NCBI GenBank assembly: GCA_946408355.1
Contig: CAMJRX010000014.1
Coordinates: 1-54,555, forward strand
From: an uncultured Selenomonadales bacterium
GTDB taxonomy: Bacteria > Bacillota > Negativicutes > Selenomonadales > Selenomonadaceae
Direction: 5' to 3'
Length of the DNA: 54,555 bases
Shown: one piece after another, positions 41,164 to 51,006 of the stretch
Numbering within the stretch: the stretch's first letter is position 1
How the letters are laid out: each line of letters begins with the position of its first letter
Notes under the pieces: generated by a model
What the model was told of the DNA's origin: nothing
The model's database searches: none
What the model saw: the letters and a program-made list of their open reading frames with translations, nothing else
Made by a program: the position numbers and the translations under genes

Positions 41164-42113
41164 TCCCTAATCACGCCTTTACCTTTGGCAACTTGTTCTT
41201 TAACATATTCTTCGCTGACTACGCGCTTTTCAACGGTGACGCCTTTGTTAGCATTCTTGCTGGCTAAAGTTTCCTCAACCGCCTCGAAGACCAAACTTTT
41301 ATCGACGATTTCAGCATTTTGACGCGCCGCCTTAAACGCCGCCATTAACACCGCGTTTGAAATGTCGGAGCCGGAAAGTCCCTCGTATTTTTCGGCAAGT
41401 TCATCAATGTTAATGTTATTGGGCATGGTCGGCAGAATGTAATGTTGCCAAAGTTTTTTGCGACATTCGAGGTCGGGAAGTTTAAATTCAATGTGCGTGG
41501 AAATTCTGCGCATAAACGCCGGATCGAAGTTAGAAATAAAATTCGTCGCGAAAATTACAAAGTCTTGATAATCGTTCATAACCATGAGCATAACCGAGCG
41601 CGTTTGATTAACGCTAACGTCCGTCGCGCTGGACATGTTGGTTACGCGCTTGCTAAGGATTGCGTCTGCCTCGTCGAAAAACAAAATGCTGTTAGTCGCC
41701 GCCGCCGCCTCGAATGCCTTGCGAATATTTTTGGGCGTCTCACCGACATATTTTGATTCAATATCGGCGTAGTTGACGGCAAGGATTTTTCTGCCGAGAT
41801 GTTTAGCAATAGCGTGCGCCGCCATAGTTTTTCCGGTGCCGGGTTCGCCGTAAAGATTGATTCCGATTCGGCGCGACTGCTTGTAAACCGCCTGCAAGCC
41901 CCAATCCTCGAAAACTTTCTTGCTATTCTCCGCGTAGTTGGCAACGTCCAAGATTTTGTCCTTGACCGCTTGCGGCAGAATTATTTCGTCGAACGAATAC
42001 TTCGGCTCTTCGGGGTAAAACTCAATCGGCGGCTCCTTGCTTTTCTTTGTCGACTGAACTTCGGCTTCCGCCTTTTTCTCGTCGTCGGGCGTGATTCTTT
42101 TCCATAAACTCAT
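41160..42113 (-). CDS. AAA+ ATPase, Vps4/SpoVK-like, first gene of the accessory operon
   Basis: 317 aa. Walker A GEPGTGKT (89-96), pore-loop-like KYVGET (121-126), Walker B ILFFDEAD (143-150), sensor 1 N191 in FATN, and arginine pair R202-R203. The arrangement is that of the classical (Vps4/katanin/SpoVK) clade. The first 35 residues are charged, with no transmembrane segment. The last 20 residues (VVSEEYVKEQVAKGKGVIRE) recur in the small proteins 40126 and 40379. ATG with AAGGAGGAG upstream. It may unfold or extract the small membrane proteins encoded next to it; this is inference from family and co-occurrence. Confidence 0.85.
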   Translation of the reverse strand: MSLWKRITPDDEKKAEAEVQSTKKSKEPPIEFYPEEPKYSFDEIILPQAVKDKILDVANYAENSKKVFEDWGLQAVYKQSRRIGINLYGEPGTGKTMAAHAIAKHLGRKILAVNYADIESKYVGETPKNIRKAFEAAAATNSILFFDEADAILSKRVTNMSSATDVSVNQTRSVMLMVMNDYQDFVIFATNFISNFDPAFMRRISTHIEFKLPDLECRKKLWQHYILPTMPNNINIDELAEKYEGLSGSDISNAVLMAAFKAARQNAEIVDKSLVFEAVEETLASKNANKGVTVEKRVVSEEYVKEQVAKGKGVIRE

Positions 42114-42141
42114 CTGAAAAACTCCTCCTTAAATAAAATTT

Positions 42142-42147
42142 ATTATA
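42142..42147 (-). promoter_or_regulatory. second possible -10 element for the accessory operon
   Basis: A perfect TATAAT on the minus strand about 30 bases before the AAA+ start. The matching -35 is poor, so it would need an activator; the palindrome at 42171 is placed just upstream of that position. Confidence 0.4.
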
Positions 42148-42170
42148 CCAAAGTTAACTTGCCTATTGGT

Positions 42171-42183
42171 GTCCTGGCAGGAC
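42171..42183. promoter_or_regulatory. palindromic operator candidate
   Basis: GTCCTGGCAGGAC is a perfect 6-bp inverted repeat with one central base, located between the two candidate promoters of the AAA+/dynamin operon. It would be a good binding site for a dimeric regulator; none is encoded next to it. Confidence 0.5.
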
Positions 42184-42207
42184 ATTCGCAAAATTTATAA
42201 CTTATAT

Positions 42208-42235
42208 AGTATAAGCCCCCCCCCATTTTTGTCAA
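42208..42235 (-). promoter_or_regulatory. promoter with G9 tract in its spacer
   Basis: On the minus strand a consensus TTGACA (-35, 42230-42235) and a TATACT (-10, 42208-42213) are separated by 16 bp, nine of which are an unbroken G run (42216-42224). Slippage of such runs changes spacing and promoter strength, as known for phase-variable promoters. It lies about 95 bases before the AAA+ start. Confidence 0.7.
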
Positions 42236-42257
42236 TGATAATTATAATTTTTTGAGC

Positions 42258-42284
42258 AAAAAAAATCCCGCCGCATTGACGGGA
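42258..42284 (-). terminator. terminator after the aminotransferase
   Basis: TCCCG (42280-42284 on the minus strand) pairs with CGGGA (42266-42270), with a run of eight T behind it. It shields the phase-variable promoter from upstream transcription. Confidence 0.8.
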
Positions 42285-42292
42285 AAAATTTT

Positions 42293-43513
42293 TTATCTCA
42301 TAGCGCGAAGAATTTTTTCTGCGACGCCGTGCATTTTTTCCAGTGAAGTTGAACAAGCCGCAACACGAATTCCCAACTTGAGCGGGACGGCAAAAATTAA
42401 TTCGTCGTGGAGTTTTTTACAGACGGCAGCGGGATTGTCGGCAGGAATCGCGATAAAAAATCCGCCCTTATACGGCACGATACGCAAGCCGCAATCTTTA
42501 GCTTCAGTGACGAAAACATCTGCGCGGCGTTTAACCATTTTGTAAAGTTCAATGCGTTCCGCTTCGTATTGTGCGATAACGTCTTTATTGGAATTGATTT
42601 TGACGAGCAAAGCTTGAGCACCGCGATTTATATTCGACCACGTGGCGCGACAAGAATATTTGCTGACGTTTTTAAATTCGTCGATAACTTCCGCGCTTGA
42701 TGACACGCCGATTAACGCGCCAGTCCGTTGACCGTAAAAAGTGTAGCTCTTCGACATGCTGAACGAAATCATCACGAAAAGATTTTCGGGTAAGTTAGAA
42801 AATTTTTTCATGAAAGCCCGCGTAGAATTTTTTTCGCCGGCAAAATCAATATAGGCAATGTCAACGAGCAGAGAAATTTTTTTGCCCGCTGAAGTTTGCG
42901 CCTTCAAAACGTCAAGAACTTTATCCCATTCGTCGGAGGAAAGCGCGTAGCCCGTCGGATTATGCGCGGGCGAATTTATAATAACTAGCAAAGATTTTTG
43001 TTTTTTCAAGAGCGCGTCGACCTTAACGGCAAAATCGCTAAGATTAAAATTCAATGCGTCGTCAAAAAGTTTAAAAGTTTCGAGGCGTTTACCGGTCTCG
43101 TTGCAAATCAAATCGTAAGTGCCCCAACGCCAATCCGAAGTTAATACGGCGTCGCCGCGTTCAGCATAGTTTGCAATGGCGTGATGAATTGCGCCCGTGC
43201 CGCCAGCCGTAGCCACCGCTCCAAAATATCCTTCGGGCTTGTTGTCGGCAAAAGTTAAATCAATTATAGCGTCGAGGTAAGCGGGCAATCCCGAAATCGG
43301 CGCATAAGCAACTAAATCCGAAAACGCCATTGAACTAAAAATTTTTTCGACAGTCGGAATCGTCGCGAGTTTTCCCGCTTCGTCGAGCACTACGCCGATT
43401 GTAGCGTTGGTTACTGCCTCCGCCCCGTGAATTTTTATTGCCTCGTTGCAAGCCTGATTCGCGTCAAAGATTGCGTCCTTTAACTTTCTGCCTGCCGCGT
43501 GTGTTGCTGTCAT
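42293..43513 (-). CDS. class I/II aminotransferase, aromatic/aspartate type
   Basis: 406 aa from the ATG at 43513, with GGGAGG ten bases upstream; an earlier in-frame start overlaps that ribosome site. PLP-enzyme features: NSPAHNPTGYAL (substrate-binding Asn), DIAYIDF (Asp pairing with the cofactor), SFSMSKSYTFYGQRTGA (Schiff-base Lys) and GIRVAACS near the end. This is the fold I aspartate/tyrosine aminotransferase group. The particular amino acid is not clear from sequence. Monocistronic, ended by the terminator above. Confidence 0.85.
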   Translation of the reverse strand: MTATHAAGRKLKDAIFDANQACNEAIKIHGAEAVTNATIGVVLDEAGKLATIPTVEKIFSSMAFSDLVAYAPISGLPAYLDAIIDLTFADNKPEGYFGAVATAGGTGAIHHAIANYAERGDAVLTSDWRWGTYDLICNETGKRLETFKLFDDALNFNLSDFAVKVDALLKKQKSLLVIINSPAHNPTGYALSSDEWDKVLDVLKAQTSAGKKISLLVDIAYIDFAGEKNSTRAFMKKFSNLPENLFVMISFSMSKSYTFYGQRTGALIGVSSSAEVIDEFKNVSKYSCRATWSNINRGAQALLVKINSNKDVIAQYEAERIELYKMVKRRADVFVTEAKDCGLRIVPYKGGFFIAIPADNPAAVCKKLHDELIFAVPLKLGIRVAACSTSLEKMHGVAEKILRAMR

Positions 43514-43607
43514 ATTTAAAGAGCCTCCCAAATTTTTTATCGCCGCCTATTATAACCTTTAGCGTAATTTAAGCAAAGTTTTTCGGCAATGTATTCAAGT
43601 ATTCAAT

Positions 43608-44822
43608 TTATGTTAAATCGCTTACACTTTGACGCGCTGAACCAAATTTTCTGCAACGTATCAAAATCCACAGCACGATTGATAACGTCGTCGCAGTTGT
43701 CATAATCATTCCTAAGCCGTTGATAAAATTGCTCCAAGGCAACGTCCCCAACATCATTCCTAAACTACCAAATAAAGTCGGCACGAAATTTATAATCGAC
43801 GCGGCAGTCCCGACATTTTCCTTAGCCTCCAGCAACAAAATTTCCATTGAGAACGGACGCACAACCGCGCCTATCACCGTGAACGGCAAGAACGCCAGCA
43901 AAAACATTACCGCGCCCGATTGACCTATTGTCAGCACTAAAATTCCGCTCGTCATTGCCACGAAAAAACACAGCCGCAACATTGCAATATTCGATAAATT
44001 ATTTTTCAGCTTGAGATATAAAATTGGTCCCGCGATTGATGCCGCCGAATTCACCGCAAAAAAGTAACTGTACTCTTGCGCCGTTAAATTGAAATGTTCC
44101 ACGTAGATAAATGATGACGCGCTTAAATACGCCATGTACGGCTTTGATAAAAATGCAAACATTATCAGTACTGCCATAAAATATTTTCTCCGTGCCACTT
44201 CAGCTAACAGTGTTAGCGAATTTAAAATTTCTCCCTGATAACGTCTGTGTTCCGGCAATGTCTCACAAAACAAAAACGCGACGATTAAATTTATCGTTCC
44301 TAAAATCGTTAACAAGTAAAACGAACCGCGCCAATCCGTGAATGTCAACAGCACGCCTCCGATAAGCGGCGCAACCATTGGAGCGATTACGCCCAATGCT
44401 TGGGTGATTGCTAAAATTTTCCGCATAACTTTTCCGCGAAAACAATCTTTAATCAAAGCAGTTGAAACTGTTATCACTGCACCCGAACCGACCGCTTGAA
44501 AAAATCTGCCCGCCAATAAAAAATAAATGTTTGCAGAGACCGCGCAGGCAAATGACGCCATTGTATAAATCGCCGCGCCAAAAATTAAAATTGGTCGCCG
44601 CCCAAATTTATCCGATAAAGGTCCGAATAAAACCATACTCAACGCGAACACGAAAAAAAATATCGTCAGCGTCAAACCCACAAGAAATTCGCTCGCCGAA
44701 AAATAATTTCCCATTTGTGGCAACGCGGGCAAATATAAATCCGTCGACAGCGGGATAAACATGTTGATAAACGTTATGTACGTTATCATTGCCGAGATTG
44801 AAAGATATTTCTGCCGCCTCAT
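43608..44822 (-). CDS. Bcr/CflA-type MFS drug exporter
   Basis: 404 aa, twelve predicted membrane segments. The first helix has STDLYLPALPQM, the family signature of Bcr/CflA and CmlA exporters, and loop 2-3 has GPLSDKFGRRPIL, the MFS motif A. It exports small hydrophobic drugs by proton antiport in known cases; the substrate here is unknown. ATG with GAGG upstream. It follows the terminator of the atp operon and appears to be on its own. Confidence 0.88.
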   Translation of the reverse strand: MRRQKYLSISAMITYITFINMFIPLSTDLYLPALPQMGNYFSASEFLVGLTLTIFFFVFALSMVLFGPLSDKFGRRPILIFGAAIYTMASFACAVSANIYFLLAGRFFQAVGSGAVITVSTALIKDCFRGKVMRKILAITQALGVIAPMVAPLIGGVLLTFTDWRGSFYLLTILGTINLIVAFLFCETLPEHRRYQGEILNSLTLLAEVARRKYFMAVLIMFAFLSKPYMAYLSASSFIYVEHFNLTAQEYSYFFAVNSAASIAGPILYLKLKNNLSNIAMLRLCFFVAMTSGILVLTIGQSGAVMFLLAFLPFTVIGAVVRPFSMEILLLEAKENVGTAASIINFVPTLFGSLGMMLGTLPWSNFINGLGMIMTTATTLSIVLWILIRCRKFGSARQSVSDLT

Positions 44823-44884
44823 TTAATCGCCTCGTCAAAATTTTTCTGATTCTATTATCACGTAGAAAAATTTTTATGTCAACG

Positions 44885-44911
44885 AAAAAATCCCCCGCGC
44901 TTTGCAGGGGA
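44885..44911 (-). terminator. terminator of the atp operon
   Basis: Minus-strand stem TCCCC(T)GC / GC(G)GGGGA with a short AAAGC loop and six T. It begins about 20 bases after the atpC stop. Confidence 0.8.
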
Positions 44912-44933
44912 AATTTTTTTGCGTAAAGATTTT

Positions 44934-45362
44934 TCAGGGAATGGGGACGCCTTTAACCAGAAGTCGCGCTTTAGCTCTGGCAAGTGCCGCCTCCGCCCTG
45001 TCAATATCAATGTCCTCGTGATTTTTGGGCGCGCTCTTGTAAGTCGTAACTCTCTCTTCAGCGCGTTTGTAAGCGTCTTTAGCCCGCTCAATGTCGATGT
45101 CGTCGGGAGTTTCTGCCGCGTCCGCGAGGATTGTAATTTTTTCGGGTGTGACTTCCATAAAGCCGCCGCTCACGAAAAGTTGAGTTTCGCCGCCGCCTTC
45201 CTTAATGCGCATTGCGTTCGGAATAAGTTCCGTTAAAAGGTTAGCGTGCTTGGGCAAAATTCCCAGCTCACCATTAATCGAACGGGTTATCAACATATTA
45301 ATATCATTTTTGTAAACTTCGCCTTTGTCGGGCGTGGCAACCTCAAGCAGGATTGTGGCCAT
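44934..45362 (-). CDS. atpC: ATP synthase epsilon subunit
   Basis: 142 aa. N-terminal beta sandwich (EVATPDKGEVYKNDI, GELGILPKHANLLTEL) and a C-terminal two-helix region rich in Ala/Arg/Glu. This subunit couples rotation of the central stalk and can inhibit ATP hydrolysis. It starts three bases after atpD. The C-terminal helix region is complete, so regulation by it is possible. Confidence 0.94.
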   Translation of the reverse strand: MATILLEVATPDKGEVYKNDINMLITRSINGELGILPKHANLLTELIPNAMRIKEGGGETQLFVSGGFMEVTPEKITILADAAETPDDIDIERAKDAYKRAEERVTTYKSAPKNHEDIDIDRAEAALARAKARLLVKGVPIP

Positions 45363-45365
45363 GAA

Positions 45366-46781
<1,416 letters not shown>

Positions 46782-46795
46782 TCAACTCCTTTTTT

Positions 46796-47246
46796 TAGGT
46801 TATTAGGGAATGAGGGAAATAGGGAATTAGTTTCGGGAAGATTGGATTTTTATTATCAAAGAATTGAGCATTTTGCCGATTTCTTCGCATAGATTTGAAG
46901 CGATTGAAACTTCTTCCTCAGTAAAGTAACCAATTTTTGTACAAATATAAAGCTGTGTTTCCAATTCTTTTTGAGAACCGCGAGCAATGCTAAGAAAATT
47001 TACAAATTCTTTTGCAGAGTTGCGCCCTTGCCCTTCAGCAATATTTGAAGAAATAGAAACAACTGCTCGACGCATTTGGTCAGAGAGGGCATAGGTTTCT
47101 GTCTTCGGTAAAAGTTTTACTAACTTATAGACCTAAACCGACAAATCGATTGACTTTTGCCAAACGATAAAATCTTTGTAATCTTTAGCCCGCATAAAAA
47201 TTTCCCCTTAACTATTTCCCTAATAACCTTTTAACCTAATTCCCTA
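46796..47246. mobile_element. inverted-repeat-flanked insert between atpG and atpD
   Basis: Left edge GGTTATTAGGGAA on the plus strand (46798 onward) recurs as the same 13 bases on the minus strand at the right edge (about 47215-47228), both embedded in TTAGGGA-like repeats. The insert carries the four-helix-bundle pseudogene. It behaves like an intervening-sequence element that entered the operon. Confidence 0.5.
46827..47195 (-). pseudogene. four-helix bundle (23S rRNA IVS-type) protein with nonsense codon
   Basis: Reading from an ATG at 47195 gives MRAKDYKDFIVWQKSIDLSV, then TAG (47133-47135), then the rest of the normal family sequence (VYKLVKLLP, MRRAVVSISSNIAEGQGRN, SRGSQKELETQLYI-like) in the same frame to 46827. 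The family consensus has a Glu (GAG) at this point, so a single G-to-T change made the stop. The protein family is that encoded in 23S rRNA intervening sequences and as free-standing genes; its role is poorly known. A truncated start at the inner ATG is possible but lacks helix 1. Confidence 0.85.
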
Positions 47247-48359
47247 CTCCAGCGCATTTGCGCCGCCGACGATTTCGTTAATCTCGTTGGTGATGCCAGC
47301 CTGACGAACTTTATTATAAAACAGATTGAGACGCCCGACGAGTTCTTGCGCGTTATCAGTGGCGTTGCTCATTGCGTTCATACGCGAGGACAATTCGGAC
47401 GCGGCAGAGTGCAACATTGCGCCGTAAATCCTCGTGGCAATTCTGCGCGGCAAAAACTTATCCAAAAGCGTGACAGCGTCGGGTTCGTAAATATATTCCT
47501 CTTTAAGATTCGCGCTTGCTTTGGCGTAGTCGTCGGTAACAATCGGCAGGAGCGTCACTTCATCGGGCGCACAACTTATCGCTGATTTAAACTGATTATA
47601 AATCAAAGTCACGTCGATAATCTCGCCGCTCGCGAACCTGTCCATAACTAAATCCGAAATTTCTTTAGCGTATTTGTATTGCGGACGCTCGCTTATGCCG
47701 TGATAACTTTTGATGATGTTGTAGCCGCGCTGACGGAAATGCGTTGTAGCCTTCCTGCCAACGGTGATAAGTTCAATGCCGTCAATATAATCTGCGTCGT
47801 TATATTCGCGGGTAACGGAAATATTTGTGCTTGAAGTTGCGCCGCCTTGATGAGACGTCGTCCGTGCAATACCGCCCGTAGCACTCATTTGGCGTTGTTG
47901 CTTTGGAGTGCGTTTACCCGATGGCTTGATACCTTTCAGCGCGTCAAAATTTTTCCTGTGGAAATTTTCGTCGTCGTCATCATCGAGAGAAGAATTTTCG
48001 CTGGTGCCGTCATACTCAATCGTATCGTGCGCCGCTTTGAAAACGTTGCTTGAGAACGAACCCGCCAATCCTTTATCCGACGCAATAACTATGAACAAAA
48101 ATTTTCCTGCGCCCTCTTGCTGTTCGGCTATGAGGTCGGCGCGAGTTTTAAGGAATGGGTGTTCGTATTCTTGCCCGCGCATTTGCCCCATAACCCGCCG
48201 CATAATTTCCTTAGTTTTGGCGACGTAGGGAAGATTGCTAAGCAGTGCCTCACGTGCCGCATTGAACCGCGAACGGGCTATCATGTCCATTGCGTTGGTT
48301 ATCTTCTGGATATTTTTAACGCTTTTAATTCGGCGGCGTATGTGTTGTAAATTTGCCAT
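47244..48359 (-). CDS. atpG: ATP synthase gamma subunit with a 75-residue insertion
   Basis: 371 aa, against about 285-295 in most bacteria. The N-terminal coiled coil (IRRRIKSVKNIQKITNAM) and C-terminal coiled coil (LSSRMNAMSNATDNAQELV) are normal. Between ASDKGLAGSFSSNVFKAA and IELITVGRKATTHF there is an extra segment, about residues 112-188, with an acidic run of five Asp, then a Lys/Gln/Ser/Thr-rich stretch. The frame is open throughout, so this is a real insertion, not a pseudogene. Its position differs, as far as I can tell, from the regulatory insertion of chloroplast gamma. Confidence 0.93.
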   Translation of the reverse strand: MANLQHIRRRIKSVKNIQKITNAMDMIARSRFNAAREALLSNLPYVAKTKEIMRRVMGQMRGQEYEHPFLKTRADLIAEQQEGAGKFLFIVIASDKGLAGSFSSNVFKAAHDTIEYDGTSENSSLDDDDDENFHRKNFDALKGIKPSGKRTPKQQRQMSATGGIARTTSHQGGATSSTNISVTREYNDADYIDGIELITVGRKATTHFRQRGYNIIKSYHGISERPQYKYAKEISDLVMDRFASGEIIDVTLIYNQFKSAISCAPDEVTLLPIVTDDYAKASANLKEEYIYEPDAVTLLDKFLPRRIATRIYGAMLHSAASELSSRMNAMSNATDNAQELVGRLNLFYNKVRQAGITNEINEIVGGANALE

Positions 48360-48372
48360 TTACGCCACCGCC

Positions 48373-49896
48373 TCAACTTTCAGCCTTGTAGGTGACTGTC
48401 TCTTTAAATTCGGTGATTGCCGCCTTAATCTCGGCTTCGAGGGCGTCGTCGAGTTTTTTCTTCTCAACAATTTTCTTGCCGATGTCGGGGTGATTCGTAT
48501 GCATAAACTTAATAAAATCGTTGTGGAAGGTAACAACTTTATCGACGGGAATATCCGCCAAAAATCCTCTAACCGCTGTGAAAATCGTTAAAACTTGATC
48601 TTCGACGGGTAACGGCGAATATTGCGATTGTTTAAGCGTTTCAACCATGCGTGCGCCGCGGTCGAGTTGCGCTTTAGTAGCTTTGTCGAGGTCGGAGCCG
48701 AATTGCGCAAACGCCGCCAACTCACGATATTGGGCTAAGTCCAAACGCATTGTACCGGCGACTTGTTTCATAGCTTTAATCTGCGCGGCACCGCCGACAC
48801 GCGACACGCTCAAGCCAACGCTGATAGCCGGACGAATACCCGAATAGAACGAATCCGTTTCAAGCATGATTTGCCCGTCAGTGATTGAGATAACGTTTGT
48901 AGGAATGTAAGCGGAAACGTCGCCGGCTTGCGTTTCGATAATCGGAAGAGCAGTTATCGAACCTGCGCCCAATCTGTCAGAAAGTTTTGCGGCGCGTTCC
49001 AAAAGTCTGGAGTGCAGATAGAAAACGTCGCCGGGATACGCCTCACGACCGGGTGGACGCCTTAACAACAATGACATTGCACGATAAGCCGCAGCGTGTT
49101 TAGTTAAGTCGTCGTAAATGCAGAGGCAATGCCCGTGCTTTTCGTACATGAAATATTCCGCCATCGTGACGCCCGCATAAGGCGCAAGATATTGGAGCGG
49201 CGCAGAATCAGCAGCCGTAGCCGCAACGACGATTGAATATTCCATTGCGCCATGATCTTCCAAAGTTTTCACGACGCGGGCAACTGTCGACGCCTTTTGA
49301 CCAATCGCCACGTAAACGCAAATACAATTTTGTCCTTTTTGGTTAATAATCGTGTCGATTGCAATAGCCGATTTACCAATGCCGCGGTCGCCGATAATCA
49401 ATTCGCGCTGTCCACGTCCAATCGGAACTAATGCGTCGATAGCTTTTAAGCCGGTCTGCAACGGCTCATGAACAGATTTTCTGTCAGCAATGCCCGGAGC
49501 TTTAAACTCGACAGGACGTGCCTTAGTCGTTTGAATCGGTCCCTTGCCGTCAATCGGACGACCGAGCGCATCAACGACGCGCCCAATCATATTTTCGCCG
49601 ACGGGCACTTGCATAATTCTGCCGGTGCGTTTAACGGTTGCGCCTTCTTTAATTTCGTTATCGCGACCGAGAATAACCGCGCCAACGTTATCCTGCTCAA
49701 GGTTGAGGACGAGACCAAAAATATCGTCGCCGAAGTCAAGTAATTCGCCCGCCATAGCCTTATCAAGCCCGTGAATGTGCGCAATGCCGTCACCAATCTC
49801 AATGACCGTGCCGACCTCGTCAACATTCAAGTCGACATTATAATTTTTAATCTGTTCCTTGATTATCGCAGTGATTTCATCAGGATTTATTTTCAT
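48373..49896 (-). CDS. atpA: ATP synthase alpha subunit
   Basis: 507 aa. Walker [14 protein letters not shown], the [20 protein letters not shown] segment, and the [19 protein letters not shown] segment with the conserved arginine. Non-catalytic nucleotide-binding subunit of F1. It begins 18 bases after atpH. Confidence 0.97.
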   Translation of the reverse strand: MKINPDEITAIIKEQIKNYNVDLNVDEVGTVIEIGDGIAHIHGLDKAMAGELLDFGDDIFGLVLNLEQDNVGAVILGRDNEIKEGATVKRTGRIMQVPVGENMIGRVVDALGRPIDGKGPIQTTKARPVEFKAPGIADRKSVHEPLQTGLKAIDALVPIGRGQRELIIGDRGIGKSAIAIDTIINQKGQNCICVYVAIGQKASTVARVVKTLEDHGAMEYSIVVAATAADSAPLQYLAPYAGVTMAEYFMYEKHGHCLCIYDDLTKHAAAYRAMSLLLRRPPGREAYPGDVFYLHSRLLERAAKLSDRLGAGSITALPIIETQAGDVSAYIPTNVISITDGQIMLETDSFYSGIRPAISVGLSVSRVGGAAQIKAMKQVAGTMRLDLAQYRELAAFAQFGSDLDKATKAQLDRGARMVETLKQSQYSPLPVEDQVLTIFTAVRGFLADIPVDKVVTFHNDFIKFMHTNHPDIGKKIVEKKKLDDALEAEIKAAITEFKETVTYKAES

Positions 49897-49914
49897 TTCT
49901 TAGACTTCACCTCT

Positions 49915-50451
49915 TTAATTGCGCATTGCCGTTTGCAAAGCACGTAAACGACCCGCCGCCGAGCCGTCAATTAGTTTGTCGCCGATTTTTAAAATGAGTC
50001 CGCCTAAAATGGATGCGTCTTTATGCGGACGGATTTTAATTTTGCGCCCCGTCAGCGACATAAGTTTTTTTATGAGCGCGTCCTGTTGTTTCTTCGTGAG
50101 CGGAAAAGCCGTCGTCACGTCCGCGATTAAAACTCCCTGCTCCTTATTCTTCAGCGAGGTAAAAATATCGTAAATCTCGTTGAAGACGCCGATACGTTTT
50201 TTATCGACGAGGAGCATTAAGAAATTCATTACGGTTGGGGAAACTTCTTTATCGAGGGCGCGTTTAAGCAAATCTTTTTTCGCCTGTTGAGGCACGAGCG
50301 GATTTTGGAAAAATTTAACGGCTTCAGGAATTGCGAACACGTCCGAATGAACTTTGCCCAAGTCTTTATCGTAGCCGTCAAGATTTTTTTCTTCCTTAGC
50401 AATCTCGAAAATCGCCGTAGCATATTTTGAGGCGAGCTGAATGTTAAGCAT
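49915..50451 (-). CDS. atpH: ATP synthase delta subunit
   Basis: 178 aa. N-terminal helical domain (ASKYATAIFEIAKEE) and C-terminal LGGLILKIGDKLIDGSAAGR typical of the delta/OSCP family. It ties F1 to the peripheral stalk. It starts nine bases after atpF. Confidence 0.94.
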   Translation of the reverse strand: MLNIQLASKYATAIFEIAKEEKNLDGYDKDLGKVHSDVFAIPEAVKFFQNPLVPQQAKKDLLKRALDKEVSPTVMNFLMLLVDKKRIGVFNEIYDIFTSLKNKEQGVLIADVTTAFPLTKKQQDALIKKLMSLTGRKIKIRPHKDASILGGLILKIGDKLIDGSAAGRLRALQTAMRN

Positions 50452-50460
50452 TGCCGCACC

Positions 50461-50964
50461 TCACTTTTTTAAGTCAACAAACATATCTTTATTGAGCTTG
50501 GAAATAAAATCATTGACGAGCTTGTCATTTTCTTTGGTGTCGATATTTTTGGAAACGACTTTACCCGCCGCCGCCAAACTCAACGTGACAATCTGCGACT
50601 TCATTTCCTCGAAAGCGCGATTACGTTCGCTTTCAATCTCCGCCTGTGCAGAAATTTTCATGCGCTCGATTTCCTTGCGTGTCTCCTCAACTGCGGCGTC
50701 GTGTTCTTGACGGGCGGTCTGGTTTGCCTTGTCGACGATTGCTTGAGCTTTTTTGTGCGCGTCGGCAAGCTGAACTTTATATTGTTCTAAAGTTTGTTCC
50801 GCCGCCTTACGATCAGCCTCCGCCTTGTCGAGGTCGTTCTTGATTTTATTTGAGCGTTGTTGCAAAAGGCGAGCAACCGGTTTGTAAGCAACTGCACGCA
50901 AGATAACGACTAAGATTAAAAAGTTGAGAATTTGCGCGAGAATCGTTGCGTTAATTTCAATCAA
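50461..50964 (-). CDS. atpF: ATP synthase b subunit
   Basis: 167 aa. One N-terminal membrane segment (ILAQILNFLILVVILRAV) followed by a long charged coiled coil. Forms the peripheral stalk as a dimer. Confidence 0.94.
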   Translation of the reverse strand: MIEINATILAQILNFLILVVILRAVAYKPVARLLQQRSNKIKNDLDKAEADRKAAEQTLEQYKVQLADAHKKAQAIVDKANQTARQEHDAAVEETRKEIERMKISAQAEIESERNRAFEEMKSQIVTLSLAAAGKVVSKNIDTKENDKLVNDFISKLNKDMFVDLKK

Positions 50965-51006
50965 AATAAATTCCTCCCCTCGTTTTGGGATTTACGCGGG
51001 AAGTCC

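Noticed and set aside
46827-47075. Intact short four-helix-bundle gene starting at the internal ATG
   Set aside because: The upstream in-frame sequence up to 47195 matches the family's first helix and is broken only by one TAG, so the short frame is the remnant of a longer gene.
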